Assembly: GCA_950097015.1 (NCBI GenBank)
Contig: CATNEN010000035.1
Coordinates: 567,501-631,500 of the forward strand
Source: Macrostomum hystrix
Taxonomy: Eukaryota; Platyhelminthes; Macrostomidae
Length of the DNA stretch: 64,000 nucleotides
Reading direction: 5' to 3'
Shown here: positions 10,235 to 23,551 of the stretch, in pieces
Layout: every line of letters begins with the position of its first letter
Position numbering within the stretch: position 1 is the first letter of the stretch
Notes under the pieces: model-generated
What the model was told of the DNA's origin: nothing
Seen by the model: only the letters and a program-made list of their open reading frames with translations
Databases searched by the model: none
Position numbers and translations under genes: made by a program

Positions 10235-12957
10235 ATGTCAAAGACAAATTTCGAAACCAATCTTAGAAGTCTTCTTGTAGCAATAAGGACTCTGGAGTCA
10301 AATAAGGTAGAACCAGACTTTATATATTGTTGTTTTGTTTGGAAATAAATTTTCCCAACTCCATTACACATTTTCGCACATAGACTGAGTATAATACCCA
10401 GCTGTGACTGTAGTTTTAAAATACATGATACAAATAAAAATGTAAAAAAAATAATTGTAATAAAAAATCATAAGATGTACTGTACATAGATAATAGAATA
10501 TGCCCTAAGCTGCAATGAAATTTTCTGATGAAATATACTTGCATGCCTCTACCGCTACCTTTTTTTCCATATTTAATAATTTTAGATATTGTTTCTAGAC
10601 ATAGTTTAAACGAAGACTTATAAAATCTCTTGTTGCATGTTGACTGAGAAATAAAAGTATATTCTCTTCTTTTTTCTTCTTTAAGCTTTTACCTTTTGTC
10701 TTTTATAGTTTGTTCTACTCAGAAAAAACATTAACTTATTTTCATCAAAATCTTGCCTGTTTTACTTTAAAAAATATTTATTGTAAATATATTTCTTTAT
10801 AGTAGAATAGTAATATTTCACCTAAAAAGTATGGATAGCTAGCTACATTAATTGTGACAAATTTCTAGATCAATATTTTGGCAATTAATAGAATGGCTAA
10901 TTATGTTTTGCTCACACTTACAATTGATTAGAACTCAATATTATTTAATCAATGAAAATGTATTACATTTGATATATGTATATTTTGTATAATAAAAAAA
11001 TTTTTCTACTCCTAAATTTATCTAGAACAATGAAGACTTTGATGGCAGATCTATAGAAGATCTAGAAGAAGAAAATCGCCTGCTTAAGGAGAAGAATGTA
11101 GGTACAATTTGTGCATTTTCACATTTTCAAAATTCTATTTTCCATTTCTATTTTTTTATTCCAAGCTCTGCCTCGAGAAGAAGTTGAAAGATGTACTGAG
11201 CCGAATGGACAAGATGCGAACTCATTGCCAGGCAATTGTGTCATCCAGCCATGGTGTTAAGAAGATAGAAGAAAATCTGGTAACTTGTTTTCTAGAAAAT
11301 ACTCATAATTTTACTCACAAACATTTACTTCTGGTAACTTTTATCTAAAGTGCACGGTGACATTATATGACATCTACAATTACATTCAACATATTCCTAA
11401 TAACTTCTTTTCAGGAAAAACACATTCCCAGATACATGGAGGAGGAGAATGTGGCTTTGGCTGAGAAGGTTACTAATCTGGAGGTAAAATTTCTTCGCTT
11501 GCTATTTTTGTATGCTTTTTTCTCCATTTTGTTTTTCGCCCGAAAACATTTTTGAAGAGATTCAGATATCGCAAACCACTGTTGTCCCTGAGATAAAAGG
11601 ACAGATTAGTGTCCTTACCACCCTAGTGTAAGTTGCGCTAAGCGTGCACAAGGTTTCCTTGTTTTTGGGAAGCCAACCTTGTCCCACACAACATTTTGTC
11701 TGAATCGCAGCTCGAAGTTTACCGCATAGGCGAGGAGAAGCAGCGCTGTGAGGAGAAGATGGAACGCCAGCAGCAGAAGCTTGAACGCCTCTGCGAACTG
11801 GCTAAACAGACAACTGGTAGAGTTGCCAAACTGGAGAAGCAAATTGTCATTGTTAACGAAACCTGCAAGCGACTCCAACCGGCAGGTAGTTATCATCCAT
11901 TTTTTATTTCAACGATCATATCCTTACCACTCTACTTATAGTCGTAATTTTATAGTAAATTAGATTAATTTGTTTCTGATTATTTCATAGCCAAAGCGCT
12001 AGCCAAGCGTTGCGCCACACTGCAGCGCCACCAAGCGCACAACCGCTGCCTGCAGGAGCAGGCTGACAGACGTTTGGCGGAGGAGCGCAGGCGAGTAATT
12101 TTGCTCGAGACTCAGCTCGCCATGTCCAACGGTCGCTTGGTTGCTCTGCAGTCCGAGTCCAATGGTTTTCAGGCTCTGGGCAATGACCAGCGCAATGCGG
12201 TGAGCTGATTTCCTATTACGAGCGTACAACCAAAAATACCCCTCCAGTCTCGCTGGCACAAACGCCAACTCGTCCTACCCTCAATTTAATAACGCACCAT
12301 AGCATTTATAAAAATTAAATGATAACACACGTTGCAGGAGGGCTGCGGGCATTGGCAATCATTTGGTGACACTAGACCCGCAGCCAGCAAGGAGGCAATT
12401 CTGCCCGTTTCGCTGACTCATGAGCACACACGCACACATACCGTACGCAGGCACACGCTCACACAGTGTGTAGATCTGCCCAGACTTTCTCATCGTCAGG
12501 CAGTGTACACTTCAAGGGTGTAAATTGCAGAGAAAATTGCGAGAGAAAAACGCGATAAACTATTTTACCATTCGCCCACATAACAACGCACCGTATCTTA
12601 ATTTAAATTCTAACCATTACCGTCTGTTCAATTTACTTGCACTCTAACAATAAATGAAGTCTAACCCATCCCGTTCATTCAACGCAATAAGGGTTCTAGG
12701 CATTCTTATTCAGGCTATATATGTTCGAATTGCAGATAACGTACTACAAGATGCAAGTCAATCAGCTGGAGAAAAAGATTGAGGTAAGTTGCAGAAAGTG
12801 ATCTCTATACTCGTACATAATTATCAGAATCCATATTACTATTGATAGGACCTTCTAACTCTTAATCCGACAGGAACTAAAGGACAAGTTATCGTCCGCA
12901 AACGAGGTGATTCGAGATCAAAGCGAACTGTTGTCCAGAGAATTGCGGAATCAATGA
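10235..12957 (+). CDS. Coiled-coil protein, eight exons, 280 aa
   Basis: Exons join in phase: 10235-10306, 11026-11097, 11166-11279, 11415-11483, 11711-11885, 11991-12199, 12736-12783, 12874-12957. All junctions use GT/AG and the total of 843 bases keeps one frame from ATG (MSKTNFETNLRSLL) to TGA. The product is almost wholly charged heptad-like helix (IEDLEEENRLLKEKN, RQQQKLERLCELAKQ, ALAKRCATLQRHQAHN, YYKMQVNQLEKKIEEL), ending EVIRDQSELLSRELRNQ. It has no signal peptide or membrane segment, so it is probably cytoplasmic or cytoskeletal. The C-terminal part loosely recalls SAS-6-type coiled coils, but no globular head is present, so I assign no family. The 12200-12735 intron contains a dispersed repeat shared with the EHD gene. 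A possible AATAAA lies at 13140-13145. Confidence 0.75.
12335..12527 (+). mobile_element. Dispersed repeat copy in a coiled-coil gene intron
   Basis: About 190 bp whose reverse complement strongly matches 44966-45156 in an EHD intron. Shared blocks include AGGAGGGCTG, CTAGACCCGCAGCCAGC, GAGGCAATTCT, the CACACGCACAC region and TTTCTCATCGTCAGGCAGTG. An in-frame opening follows an acceptor-like GTTGCAG, but the match to an unrelated intron shows this is a transposed repeat, not an exon. Family unknown. No terminal repeats seen. Confidence 0.65.
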
Positions 12958-13439
12958 ATTCACTAGTTTGACAACGTCAGTTTCAACTATTTAATACATT
13001 ATTCTTCTAACTTCGTATAGTTGTACGTGTTGCAACTTATCTTGTCCTCAAAAAATATATGTGAAGTTTATAACAAAAAGTTTATATTTGTCTTAGTAGC
13101 CCATTTTGATATTTGGATATCATGTGGCCTTATTTATTTAATAAACAACAAAAAATTCAAACTCATTGTTAAGAGCAGAATTGAAAGTCAGTCAGTACAA
13201 GCAATGCGGTAAATAAATAGTTTAATTAGCTAGCTAACTTGCATAATTGCTGCCAAAAAATGCAGGAGTTTTTGTGTAAGGACTATTAGTTTACACGGCA
13301 ACGGTCAGTTTTAAATTGCAGTAGTAATTTTGTAATTTATCCGATCAATTTTTTTGATTTTTCGAATGATTAGTAGTGTTATTTCGGTACCGTTGTGGCG
13401 TTTCGATTGTGGTTGAATTTGGTTTTAGGGTACATTAAA

Positions 13440-15739
<2,300 letters not shown>

Positions 15740-16367
15740 CTAGTAACATTGTAATGAAAAGACGAAGAATCTCATTTGATGAGCTCACTAAAGCAAAAAA
15801 AATGGCACCCATTAACCATATTTTCAAAATTATTACTGCCACAAGAAAGCCCTATGTGTGTGTGAAATTTAGTGCAAAAATTCAGTCTAAGGTGACATTT
15901 GAAACAGAAATTAAATAGGATGCCAGTCAATTTGGCAACAACCAATTCAGCGAAAAGTATAGTTATTAAACTGAACAAAAAAGCCCTTTCGAAAACACTG
16001 CCTGCCTGTTAAGATAAAAATTAATAAAATAAAATAAACTTGTGGGCTTATACCCATTTTTGCTTAGTTTGTGCAGAAGGGTGTGCAGAATGAACACAAA
16101 AATGCACACATAATTAGAGAATTCTTTGACTGGCTACATGTACATGGTTGACTAATTTAACACTTTTAGGCCTACTACATTTTTTAACTAATTTTGGATA
16201 GTACAATTATTTGTATTATCGAATCATTCGTTTGAGTCTCTACTATAAGTAGAGTATATTGGAATGAAGGTAATTTTCATTCTTTCATGTCATTTGATAA
16301 CAATGCAAGCAATAGTGTACTGACTGTGATTGTGAAGGATGCACAACAGTACAGTGAATTGTACATT
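15740..16367. other. Region upstream of the recognised ILF2 exons, no supported exon
   Basis: AT-rich DNA that should contain the ILF2 first intron, and perhaps its start exon or promoter. No convincing ATG exon with a donor matching the phase (two bases plus T) was seen. Confidence 0.35.
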
Positions 16368-16751
16368 TGTAGTAGGGATGCTTTTATTATTTCTTTAAAG
16401 TCAAATTCGTGCCTATTCTTTTTGTTTGAATGTGCTAAATATTTTTTATATGTAAAATATTTTAAATATTTTGTCAAATTCGTTTACTTTAACAAACATT
16501 TTCTTTTGTGTATATAAACGAGTGTAATTCAGTTGAGACAAATCAACGTGCCAGTGTGGCGAAAAGCAAATAAGCTATTACTGAAGAAGAAAAGTGTTGA
16601 GTTGGTTATTTGAGGCTGTGACCCTCTGATCCACAGAAAACGCCCAGCAAAGACTGGAGAATAGTAAGCCAGTGCCTTAGAAGGTTAAACCGCTCGTGCC
16701 GAGTGATACGCTACCATTAGAGAGAAAAGTAGAGAGACGAGCCCTGTTACA
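16368..16751 (+). repeat. 5' LTR of Gypsy element 1
   Basis: 384 bp, starting TGTAG and ending TTACA with short inverted ends. A TATA-like TATATAAA at 16511-16518 marks the likely core promoter. Confidence 0.95.
16511..16518 (+). promoter_or_regulatory. TATA box of the LTR promoter
   Basis: TATATAAA within the LTR, followed by the likely transcription start. The same sequence occurs in the 3' LTR. Confidence 0.6.
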
Positions 16752-16755
16752 ACTT

Positions 16756-16773
16756 TGGTGGCAGCGGAAAGGA
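16756..16773 (+). other. Primer-binding site candidate
   Basis: TGGTGGCAGCGGAAAGG begins four bases after the LTR. A PBS normally starts with TGG, complementary to the tRNA CCA end. I could not assign the tRNA. Confidence 0.55.
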
Positions 16774-16811
16774 TCAGAGAAACAGCGAAATAACCCCATT
16801 GAGGAGTAACA

Positions 16812-17720
16812 ATGGATCAAGCTCAAGCACAAAATTTGATGGCTGTACTCGCGGAAGAGCTGAGAAATCGGTTGGAGATTGCTCCAACACGCCATGTGAA
16901 GATCCAAAAGTTCACACCTAATCAGGATATTCGGGTGTGGCTCACCGCATTTGATCAAAGATGCGAGACAGAAGGAATTGAAGTGGACCATCGAAAGCAG
17001 GAATTGCTTGCCAACTTGGACTTGTCCACAGCATTTGCCTCTGTACAGAGAATGAACCTCCCAGAAAACCTTGACTACGAAGAATTCAAGGAGCGGATAG
17101 CAGAAAGATTCGGACGAACTGGAAGCCCAGCAGAATTCAGAGAAGAGTTTCGAGGAAGAATGCAAGGCAAGAATGAATCGGTAGAAGCCTATTCAGATAG
17201 TCTGATTGAACTGGCTGCCAGAGCCTTCCCAAACATGACAATGGAGCAACGAGAAGATGAGCTGGTTGAGCAATACATCAAGGGAGCCAAGATATCCGCT
17301 GACATGAGGGAGAAACTAATCTTTGCTCAGCCTGCCAATCTACAGGAACTAAAGAGAATGCTTAGAAGGTTGGAAGCCGCCTGGAGCATGACACACAAAG
17401 GTGCCGGAGTAAGGATTACCAGAAATGGTGAAGAGGAAGAGGAGTCTCTAAGGGCAACAATTGTGAAGCAGAAGGAAGAAATTGAAAGACAGCAGAAACT
17501 CTTGCAGGAGCTCACCAGCAAAATGGCTGAGAAACAGTACGTACCAAGGAAGCCATATGTACCTAAGTTCCTGCAACAGCAGAATACGCAGTACAATGGG
17601 CCGCAATTCTTGAACCAGAACCGAACCTGCTTCAACTGCGGAAAACTCGGCCATATTGCCAGATTCTGTCCTATGAGGATGGGCAACGGTCAGCAGAACT
17701 TCCAGAACCAGGGAAACTAA
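16812..17720 (+). CDS. Gag polyprotein of Gypsy element 1
   Basis: 302 aa from MDQAQAQNLMAVLAEELRNR to a TAA at 17718. The central part (about residues 30-190) has the helical capsid-like character of Gypsy Gag proteins, including a QREDELVEQYIKGA region. A coiled, glutamate-rich stretch follows, and one zinc knuckle, CFNCGKLGHIARFC (CX2CX4HX4C, about residue 275), binds the genomic RNA. The pol frame is -1 relative to gag and stays open across the gag end. The last two codons form a slippery heptamer directly before the stop. Confidence 0.93.
   Translation: MDQAQAQNLMAVLAEELRNRLEIAPTRHVKIQKFTPNQDIRVWLTAFDQRCETEGIEVDHRKQELLANLDLSTAFASVQRMNLPENLDYEEFKERIAERFGRTGSPAEFREEFRGRMQGKNESVEAYSDSLIELAARAFPNMTMEQREDELVEQYIKGAKISADMREKLIFAQPANLQELKRMLRRLEAAWSMTHKGAGVRITRNGEEEEESLRATIVKQKEEIERQQKLLQELTSKMAEKQYVPRKPYVPKFLQQQNTQYNGPQFLNQNRTCFNCGKLGHIARFCPMRMGNGQQNFQNQGN
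17711..17717 (+). promoter_or_regulatory. Probable -1 ribosomal frameshift site GGGAAAC
   Basis: In the gag frame the bases read G GGA AAC followed at once by TAA, fitting the X XXY YYZ rule for simultaneous slippage. The -1 frame after slippage has no stop up to the pol ATG at 17879 and onward. Position, heptamer and relative frame all agree with Gag-Pol expression by frameshifting. Confidence 0.75.
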
Positions 17721-17878
17721 AATACGAGGGACGTAAGTCGAGGCCCCGTTCCTCCGGAAAATCCTTTAACAAATTCCAGGCCTCAGAGTTTGTAAATAGT
17801 GCGTATAAAATTGATAACCAACGTTTTGCTTACAAGAAAAATAATTATTATTTCAACAAGTTTAATCAGCCGCGAGAA

Positions 17879-20800
17879 ATGAGACAGCACCATGCGTATG
17901 CACCCAGCACTGCAAAAATGCAAGCACATGCAAAAGCACCAGTTACACCATGTGAAACAAGTCAGAAAGCCGCTAGCAAAGAAATTAAAAGTGAGTCACC
18001 CATTGAGACGATCAGAATCCCAGAGCCGGTCAAGAAAGGTCAGGAAGCAATTGTGAATGGAAAGATACGAAAGCGAGATATTATGTTTTTGATAGACACA
18101 GGAGCCGGAAACAACTTCTTAAGTAGGAGTTCATGGAAGAGAGTGGTTTGTGACGACGAGATAGAACCATGCAATTTGAGAGTCACCACGTTTGACGGAT
18201 CAGTTGTGTCACTTAGAGGTGAAGCAATGCTTAAAGTGAAGTTCGGAGAAATTGAGATTGAGACAAGATTTCTTCTGTGTGACCACGACTGTGACGACAT
18301 CCTTGGAATGGACTTTCTCACAGACTACTGTGATGGTATCAATTTCAGTAAAGGAGTCTTGGTACTGAAAGATGGGATCTGCATCCCAATTCAGTTCACA
18401 AGACTACCTGTTCGAATTCGACGAGTCTATTGCCAGAATCAGATCACGATACCAGCGAATAGTGCTTTGAAAGTGCCAATCCGATTGGGAGAAAATGCCG
18501 AAGCTAATTACGGTACTCCCATGGTGATTGAGACTAATGACGGCTATATTGCAGCCAAAGGTTATGATCTGGAGCTAGTACCAGCATTAGTAACCTTGAA
18601 CGAAGGAGTTGGAGTCATAGAACTAGTCAATAAACAGAACAGAGAAGTCAAAGTGAAAGGAGCAGCTCTTATTGGCTATGCCAAGCCATTAACAGCGAAG
18701 AACTTGAATTATTTTGTTAATTCAATCAATTCGAGTCAAAATACCGGACAAGTCAATGCTGTAAAGAGAGAGGAAGCCTCAAAGGACATTGATGAATGGA
18801 TCAAGGAGGTTAACATCGGAGAGATGAATTCGGAACAAAAGGAACAAGTTATACAATTGCTGAAAGAGAACAGAGCAGCGTTCTCTCAGACCGAGCAAGA
18901 TATGGGTCTGACACATTTGGTGACGCATGAAATTGCTCTTAAAGATACTACGCCAGTCAGAATACCGACTCGCAGAATTCCGCCTCATTTGCAAAAACAG
19001 GTGGATGATTTGCTTGATGACATGCTGGCCAAAAACCTGATTAGGCCATGTTATAGCACCTATTCGACACCCTTGGTCATAGTACCAAAGAAGGATGGTA
19101 CAATAAGGATCGTGAGTGACTTTCGAGTACTGAATTCTCGTGTGGAGTACTATCCGTATCCGTTACCTAATATTCAGGAGACATTCTCTCACCTTACTGG
19201 AAGTCAGTATTTCAGCAGTTTAGACCTTAACTCTGGATACTGGCAAGTCCCAATTAAAGAAGAACACAAACATATGACTGCATTCTCGACATTAACTAGG
19301 GGCCAGTTTGAGTACCAAGTAATGGCTCAAGGCTTGTCAAATGCACCTGGAACCTTCCAGAGGTTGATGAACCTTGTGTTGATCGGCATTCAACACAAGT
19401 TCGCGATGTCGTACATCGACGATATCGTTACTTACTCGAAGGAATTCGATGAACATCTGTGTCACCTACGAGAAGTGTTCCGGAGATTATCCGAAGCTGG
19501 ACTGAAATTGAGACCAAGAAAATGTAATCTGTTTCAAGAAGAACTGAAATATCTAGGCCACATAGTAGGCCGAAATGGAATTCGAACAGATCCGGCCAAA
19601 ATCGAAGCCATCCGATCATGGCCTACTCCGCAAGACGTCAAGGAATTAAGAAGTTTCTTGGGCCTATGCAACTACTATTGTAGATTCGTTAAGGACTATG
19701 CCGAAGCAGCGCATCCGCTGTTTCAGTTAACCAAAAAGGGTATAACGAACTTTAAGGAGAAATGGAACTCGAAACATGACGAGGCGTTTGCACTTCTAAA
19801 GCAGAAAATGATGTCCACCGATGTGTTGGCTTATCCCGAATTCTCAGAATATGAAAATGTCAAAATGGTGTTAGACACTGATGCATCCGAAGGAAGGATA
19901 GGAGCCTGTCTGGGACAAATCCAGGCAGATGGAGTAGAAAGACCAATCGCCTATTTCAGCAGGGCAATGACGGAATCTGAAAAACGATATCCGATAACAC
20001 GAAAGGAATTGCTCGCCTTGGTGGATGGTATGAAACACTTCCGATTCTATTTGATCGGGAAGAAGTTCTTGGCACGTACCGACCACAAAGCGATCCTGTG
20101 GCTACTACGTCAAACAGAAGCCCAGGGTATTTTAGGAAGGTGGATCGAACGGTTGAGTGAGTTTCAGTACGAGATCCAGCATAGAAGCGGAGCTAAGCAT
20201 AGCAATGCAGACAGCTTGTCTAGAAGACCATCGGAAATTAAAGAGGCTTCTGAAGCAAAGATTAACCAAAGTCAAATCACTGGACGAGCCATGATGAGTC
20301 AGAGCTGTCAGACAGACAGTGGCATCGATACAGATGATGATGATGCGAATGAAATTTTCGTGGACGCAAGAGACTATTTCGAAGATGAGGAATTGGAAGA
20401 GACAACGGCATGCCGAAAATTATTAACAGATTTCCTGTCAGTACCACTGACGAAGGAACAGCTGGTTATTGCACAGAGAGAGGATCAGGACGTTAAAATC
20501 CTGATTGAGTGGAAGGAACAAGGAATACTGAGGCCAGAATTACCCACAGGGGCTAGCCACGAGCTGAAAAAGATGATCAAATCATACGAGCAGATGAAGA
20601 TTGAGGATGGAATGTTAACCATCGTGACTGACGGTACCCGGAAAGTAGTACTTCCGAGTGGAATAGAAAAAGAGGTCCTCCGAGAATTGCATGACAGTCC
20701 TTTAGCAGGACATCTTGGACGAGATAAAACCGTACAAAAGGTACGAGAGCGATTCTGGAAACCTGGCCTAGTTACTACTGTAGAGAATTATGTGGCCGAG

Positions 20801-22327
20801 TGCATCCCATGCCTCGAGAGTAAAGCAGGCAATAAGGTGAAGGCACCGGTGCAAACATTTCCTGTGTGCGAGGCATTCCATCGCCTACACATTGATCTGA
20901 TTGGGCCGATTTCTAAAGAAAGCCGACGAGGACACAAGTACGTGCTAACAGTCATCGACAGCACTACTAAGTTCCCGTTTGCATTTCCAATCAGGAATCA
21001 AAAGTCGGACACAGTTATTAAACTCCTACAAGAAAGAATTTTTAGTGAGTATGGTCAGTGTCGTTGGATCCACACTGACAACGGGAAAACTTTTGTGAGC
21101 CGTCAGTTCCAGGCGTTTTGTACATTGTATGGTATCAAGCATACCTGCACGACGCCATATCATGCGCAAAGCAACGGCCTTGTAGAAAGATTTAACCGTC
21201 AGATAAAGTCCATCATCACCTGTCTAGTTGAGAAAGACCACTCCGACTGGGACCTGTTGATCCCAGCAGCTTTAGTGGCTGTTCGAACGAGTGTAAATCA
21301 GACAACGGGATTCACTCCACATTATCTATTGTTCGGACGTGAGGCGGAGTTGCCAATAGACAGTGTTGTCAAAAGGCCCAGATTGTACTACGACTATCCT
21401 AGCTATGTAGCTGATCATGCTAAAAGAATTGAGGAGATGCAGAAGGTGGTTCAGAAGAAATTAGAAAAGGTGCGAGACCGTCGGGAGCAGGCTGCTGAGA
21501 CAGTGATCACCAAGGCCGTGCCAATCGGCGGTCTCGTATTGATAAACAATCCACAGTTGCATGGTGACGAGAGTCATAAATTTCACCGAAAGAAGAGAGC
21601 CTCTTACAGAGTGTTAGCTAAGCTTTCGGATACAGTTTTCCGAGTTCAAAAAGAGGAGGATGGAAAACTAATCGGTGCCATGCTGCTGGTACACCGGAAT
21701 AATCTGACTCCTGTACCGAACTCGGTCAAAGCTACGGATATGACCATAAGTTCTGACGTAGAGAAGAGAGAACAAACAGATAAGGGAAGGCAGGAGACTG
21801 CTCAGAAGACCAAAAAGAGAAGGGAAGCGCAACCTAGGATGGTAAAAAGGCCAATCCAGGAAATCGAGCAAGAAGAAAGCTCTGACTCAGAAGAGGAAAG
21901 AATTCAATGGAGAGCTTGCAAAGAGACAGACATAAGTGGAAGTGAGATTGAAGAAACTGATGAAGACTCTGACACAGATTCCGGAAGTTCGGCAGAAGAA
22001 CTTATCGAAGATTCTGAAACGGAAACGGAGGAAGAGTTAGAAGAGTCGGAAGAAGATAACGAAGAAGAACCTGAAGCTGAACCACCAGACCATGATGTTG
22101 TGGAGGAACCAGCCTGTGAGGAGGAGGCTGAGGACCGAGCGGATGCAGCCAGTGGAACGGCAGCACCACTTCAGTGGCGAGAGGTGCGGTACAACCTGCG
22201 GCCAAGAAAGCCTACAGTCATCAATGAGCCAGCAGGTCCGACACCTGTCGCGAATCGCAGGGAGGCACCGCGTAAGCCTAACAAGTATGGCTTTGTGCCA
22301 AGGAAGCGGTACTCCCACTACCAGTGA
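17879..22327 (+). CDS. Pol polyprotein of Gypsy element 1 (PR-RT-RH-IN)
   Basis: 1482 aa counted from the first ATG, although the frame is open further upstream into gag and translation probably enters by -1 frameshift. Aspartic protease FLIDTGAGNNF lies near residue 73. Reverse transcriptase has KNLIRPCYSTYSTPLVIVPK, FSSLDLNSGYWQ and the catalytic YIDDIV near residue 512. RNase H has VLDTDASEGRIGA (about 665) and TDHKAILWL. The integrase zinc finger has H...H...CIPCLES from about residue 937, then the DDE core: LHIDLIGPI (about 1005), HTDNGKTF (about 1065) and NGLVERFNRQ (about 1100). The C-terminus is strongly acidic (about 1330-1430), then basic. No chromodomain seen. All catalytic residues are present. 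Confidence 0.96.
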   Translation: MRQHHAYAPSTAKMQAHAKAPVTPCETSQKAASKEIKSESPIETIRIPEPVKKGQEAIVNGKIRKRDIMFLIDTGAGNNFLSRSSWKRVVCDDEIEPCNLRVTTFDGSVVSLRGEAMLKVKFGEIEIETRFLLCDHDCDDILGMDFLTDYCDGINFSKGVLVLKDGICIPIQFTRLPVRIRRVYCQNQITIPANSALKVPIRLGENAEANYGTPMVIETNDGYIAAKGYDLELVPALVTLNEGVGVIELVNKQNREVKVKGAALIGYAKPLTAKNLNYFVNSINSSQNTGQVNAVKREEASKDIDEWIKEVNIGEMNSEQKEQVIQLLKENRAAFSQTEQDMGLTHLVTHEIALKDTTPVRIPTRRIPPHLQKQVDDLLDDMLAKNLIRPCYSTYSTPLVIVPKKDGTIRIVSDFRVLNSRVEYYPYPLPNIQETFSHLTGSQYFSSLDLNSGYWQVPIKEEHKHMTAFSTLTRGQFEYQVMAQGLSNAPGTFQRLMNLVLIGIQHKFAMSYIDDIVTYSKEFDEHLCHLREVFRRLSEAGLKLRPRKCNLFQEELKYLGHIVGRNGIRTDPAKIEAIRSWPTPQDVKELRSFLGLCNYYCRFVKDYAEAAHPLFQLTKKGITNFKEKWNSKHDEAFALLKQKMMSTDVLAYPEFSEYENVKMVLDTDASEGRIGACLGQIQADGVERPIAYFSRAMTESEKRYPITRKELLALVDGMKHFRFYLIGKKFLARTDHKAILWLLRQTEAQGILGRWIERLSEFQYEIQHRSGAKHSNADSLSRRPSEIKEASEAKINQSQITGRAMMSQSCQTDSGIDTDDDDANEIFVDARDYFEDEELEETTACRKLLTDFLSVPLTKEQLVIAQREDQDVKILIEWKEQGILRPELPTGASHELKKMIKSYEQMKIEDGMLTIVTDGTRKVVLPSGIEKEVLRELHDSPLAGHLGRDKTVQKVRERFWKPGLVTTVENYVAECIPCLESKAGNKVKAPVQTFPVCEAFHRLHIDLIGPISKESRRGHKYVLTVIDSTTKFPFAFPIRNQKSDTVIKLLQERIFSEYGQCRWIHTDNGKTFVSRQFQAFCTLYGIKHTCTTPYHAQSNGLVERFNRQIKSIITCLVEKDHSDWDLLIPAALVAVRTSVNQTTGFTPHYLLFGREAELPIDSVVKRPRLYYDYPSYVADHAKRIEEMQKVVQKKLEKVRDRREQAAETVITKAVPIGGLVLINNPQLHGDESHKFHRKKRASYRVLAKLSDTVFRVQKEEDGKLIGAMLLVHRNNLTPVPNSVKATDMTISSDVEKREQTDKGRQETAQKTKKRREAQPRMVKRPIQEIEQEESSDSEEERIQWRACKETDISGSEIEETDEDSDTDSGSSAEELIEDSETETEEELEESEEDNEEEPEAEPPDHDVVEEPACEEEAEDRADAASGTAAPLQWREVRYNLRPRKPTVINEPAGPTPVANRREAPRKPNKYGFVPRKRYSHYQ

Positions 22328-22528
22328 CGGCAGCAGCAGCAGCGGCGGCAGTGATAGCGGCGGCAGCAGCAGCGGCGGCAGCAGCATCGGCGAAGAAGCA
22401 GAGGCGACGGGACTGAGGACGGTGACCTGATGCTACATAAAGTAAAATTGACTCATGCGGCTTAAATAACATTATTACTAAAAATATCACTCATGCTTTA
22501 TTCAATTTTTATTTTAGGGAAGGCAAGT
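22328..22528 (+). other. Gypsy element 1 3' untranslated segment with polypurine tract
   Basis: A GGCAGCAGC-rich stretch follows the pol stop. The short purine run AGGGAAGGCAAG (22516-22527) next to the 3' LTR is the likely plus-strand primer (polypurine tract). Confidence 0.6.
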
Positions 22529-22912
22529 TGTAGTAGGGATGCTTTTATTATTTCTTTAAAGTCAAATTCGTGCCTATGCTTTTTGTTTGAATGTGCTAAA
22601 TATTTTTTATATGTAAAATATTTTAAATATTTTGTCAAATTCGTTTACTTTAACAAACATTTTCTTTTGTGTATATAAACGAGTGTAATTCAGTTGAGAC
22701 AAATCAACGTGCCAGTGTGGCGAAAAGCAAATAAGCTATTACTGAAGAAGAAAAGTGTTGAGTTGGTTATTTGAGGCTGTGACCCTCTGATCCACAGAAA
22801 ACGCCCAGCAAAGACTGGAGAATAGTAAGCCAGTGCCTTAGAAGGTTAAACCGCTCGTGCCGAGTGATACGCTACCATTAGAGAGAAAAGTAGAGAGACG
22901 AGCCCTGTTACA
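22529..22912 (+). repeat. 3' LTR of Gypsy element 1
   Basis: 384 bp, identical by eye to the 5' LTR apart from one base near its start. Followed by the CATT target duplication. Confidence 0.95.
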
Positions 22913-22916
22913 CATT

Positions 22917-23551
22917 GATATCTTTGAATTTATTGCTGTACAATGATCATGTCCAGATTTTAAAATGATAATTATAAAAGTCAATAAGACTGTGGCACTA
23001 GCTATTCTGCTGTAGGTCAAAAAATCAAGTGTCAAGCGATACGAGAGAATTTTCCACTTTTATAAAGGCAGAGATTGGAGAATAATTTTACGCAAATAAT
23101 AATATCATAATGAAGTCAACAATGAACTCAAACAAAAAGGCATAAATGTCCAAAGAATTAGTCACTGATGAAGTCATGTCAAATTAAACTCTCGCTCAAA
23201 ATAATTTCTTACAGAACCATATTCTCTGTTGCTGAATTGACTGTTGCCTAACTGACTTGTCCCCGAATTGGTTGTAGCCAAATTGGACTATTGCTGAATC
23301 AACTGGAAGCCTTGAATATCAGGGCAAACTAGTTCTTAAATGTATTCTGTTTTGCAACATAGATGTTAGATAGGCATGGTATTATTAGCAACACCAGCTG
23401 CTTTAGTATTATTAGCTAACTTAGCTAAATAAGGCATGTACTAGCTAATCAAAATAATGGTCGTTTATAGTATTTTTTAATTAATATTGGTCCTAACAAC
23501 ATTGCAAACAAATAGACTATTTATAGCTAATCAGTAGGCCTAGGTGCAAAG
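22917..23551. other. Non-coding DNA between two mobile elements
   Basis: AT-rich. Around 23225-23310 there is a degenerate series of 15-20 base units of TTGCTGAATTGAC type. No gene seen. Confidence 0.45.

Larger units (their letters stand above)
16368..22912 (+). mobile_element. Full-length Gypsy-type LTR retrotransposon (6.5 kb)
   Basis: Two 384-bp direct LTRs (16368-16751 and 22529-22912), both TGTAGTAG...GTTACA, bound gag and pol frames. The element is flanked by a 4-bp target duplication, CATT (16364-16367 and 22913-22916). The domain order protease, RT, RNase H, integrase is that of Metaviridae/Gypsy. Comparing the LTRs by eye I find a single difference (CCTATTC versus CCTATGC), so insertion is recent. 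All catalytic motifs I looked for are present, so it may be an active copy. It lies upstream of the recognised ILF2 exons and may be in that gene's first intron or promoter. Confidence 0.96.

Noticed and set aside
12332-12523. Possible exon after an acceptor-like GTTGCAG in the coiled-coil gene
   Set aside because: The same sequence lies inverted inside an EHD intron, so it is a dispersed repeat; skipping it keeps the coiled-coil frame.
22328-22430. Gly/Ser-type frame after the pol stop
   Set aside because: GGCAGC-rich short repeat in the element's 3' untranslated region, without independent start or domain.
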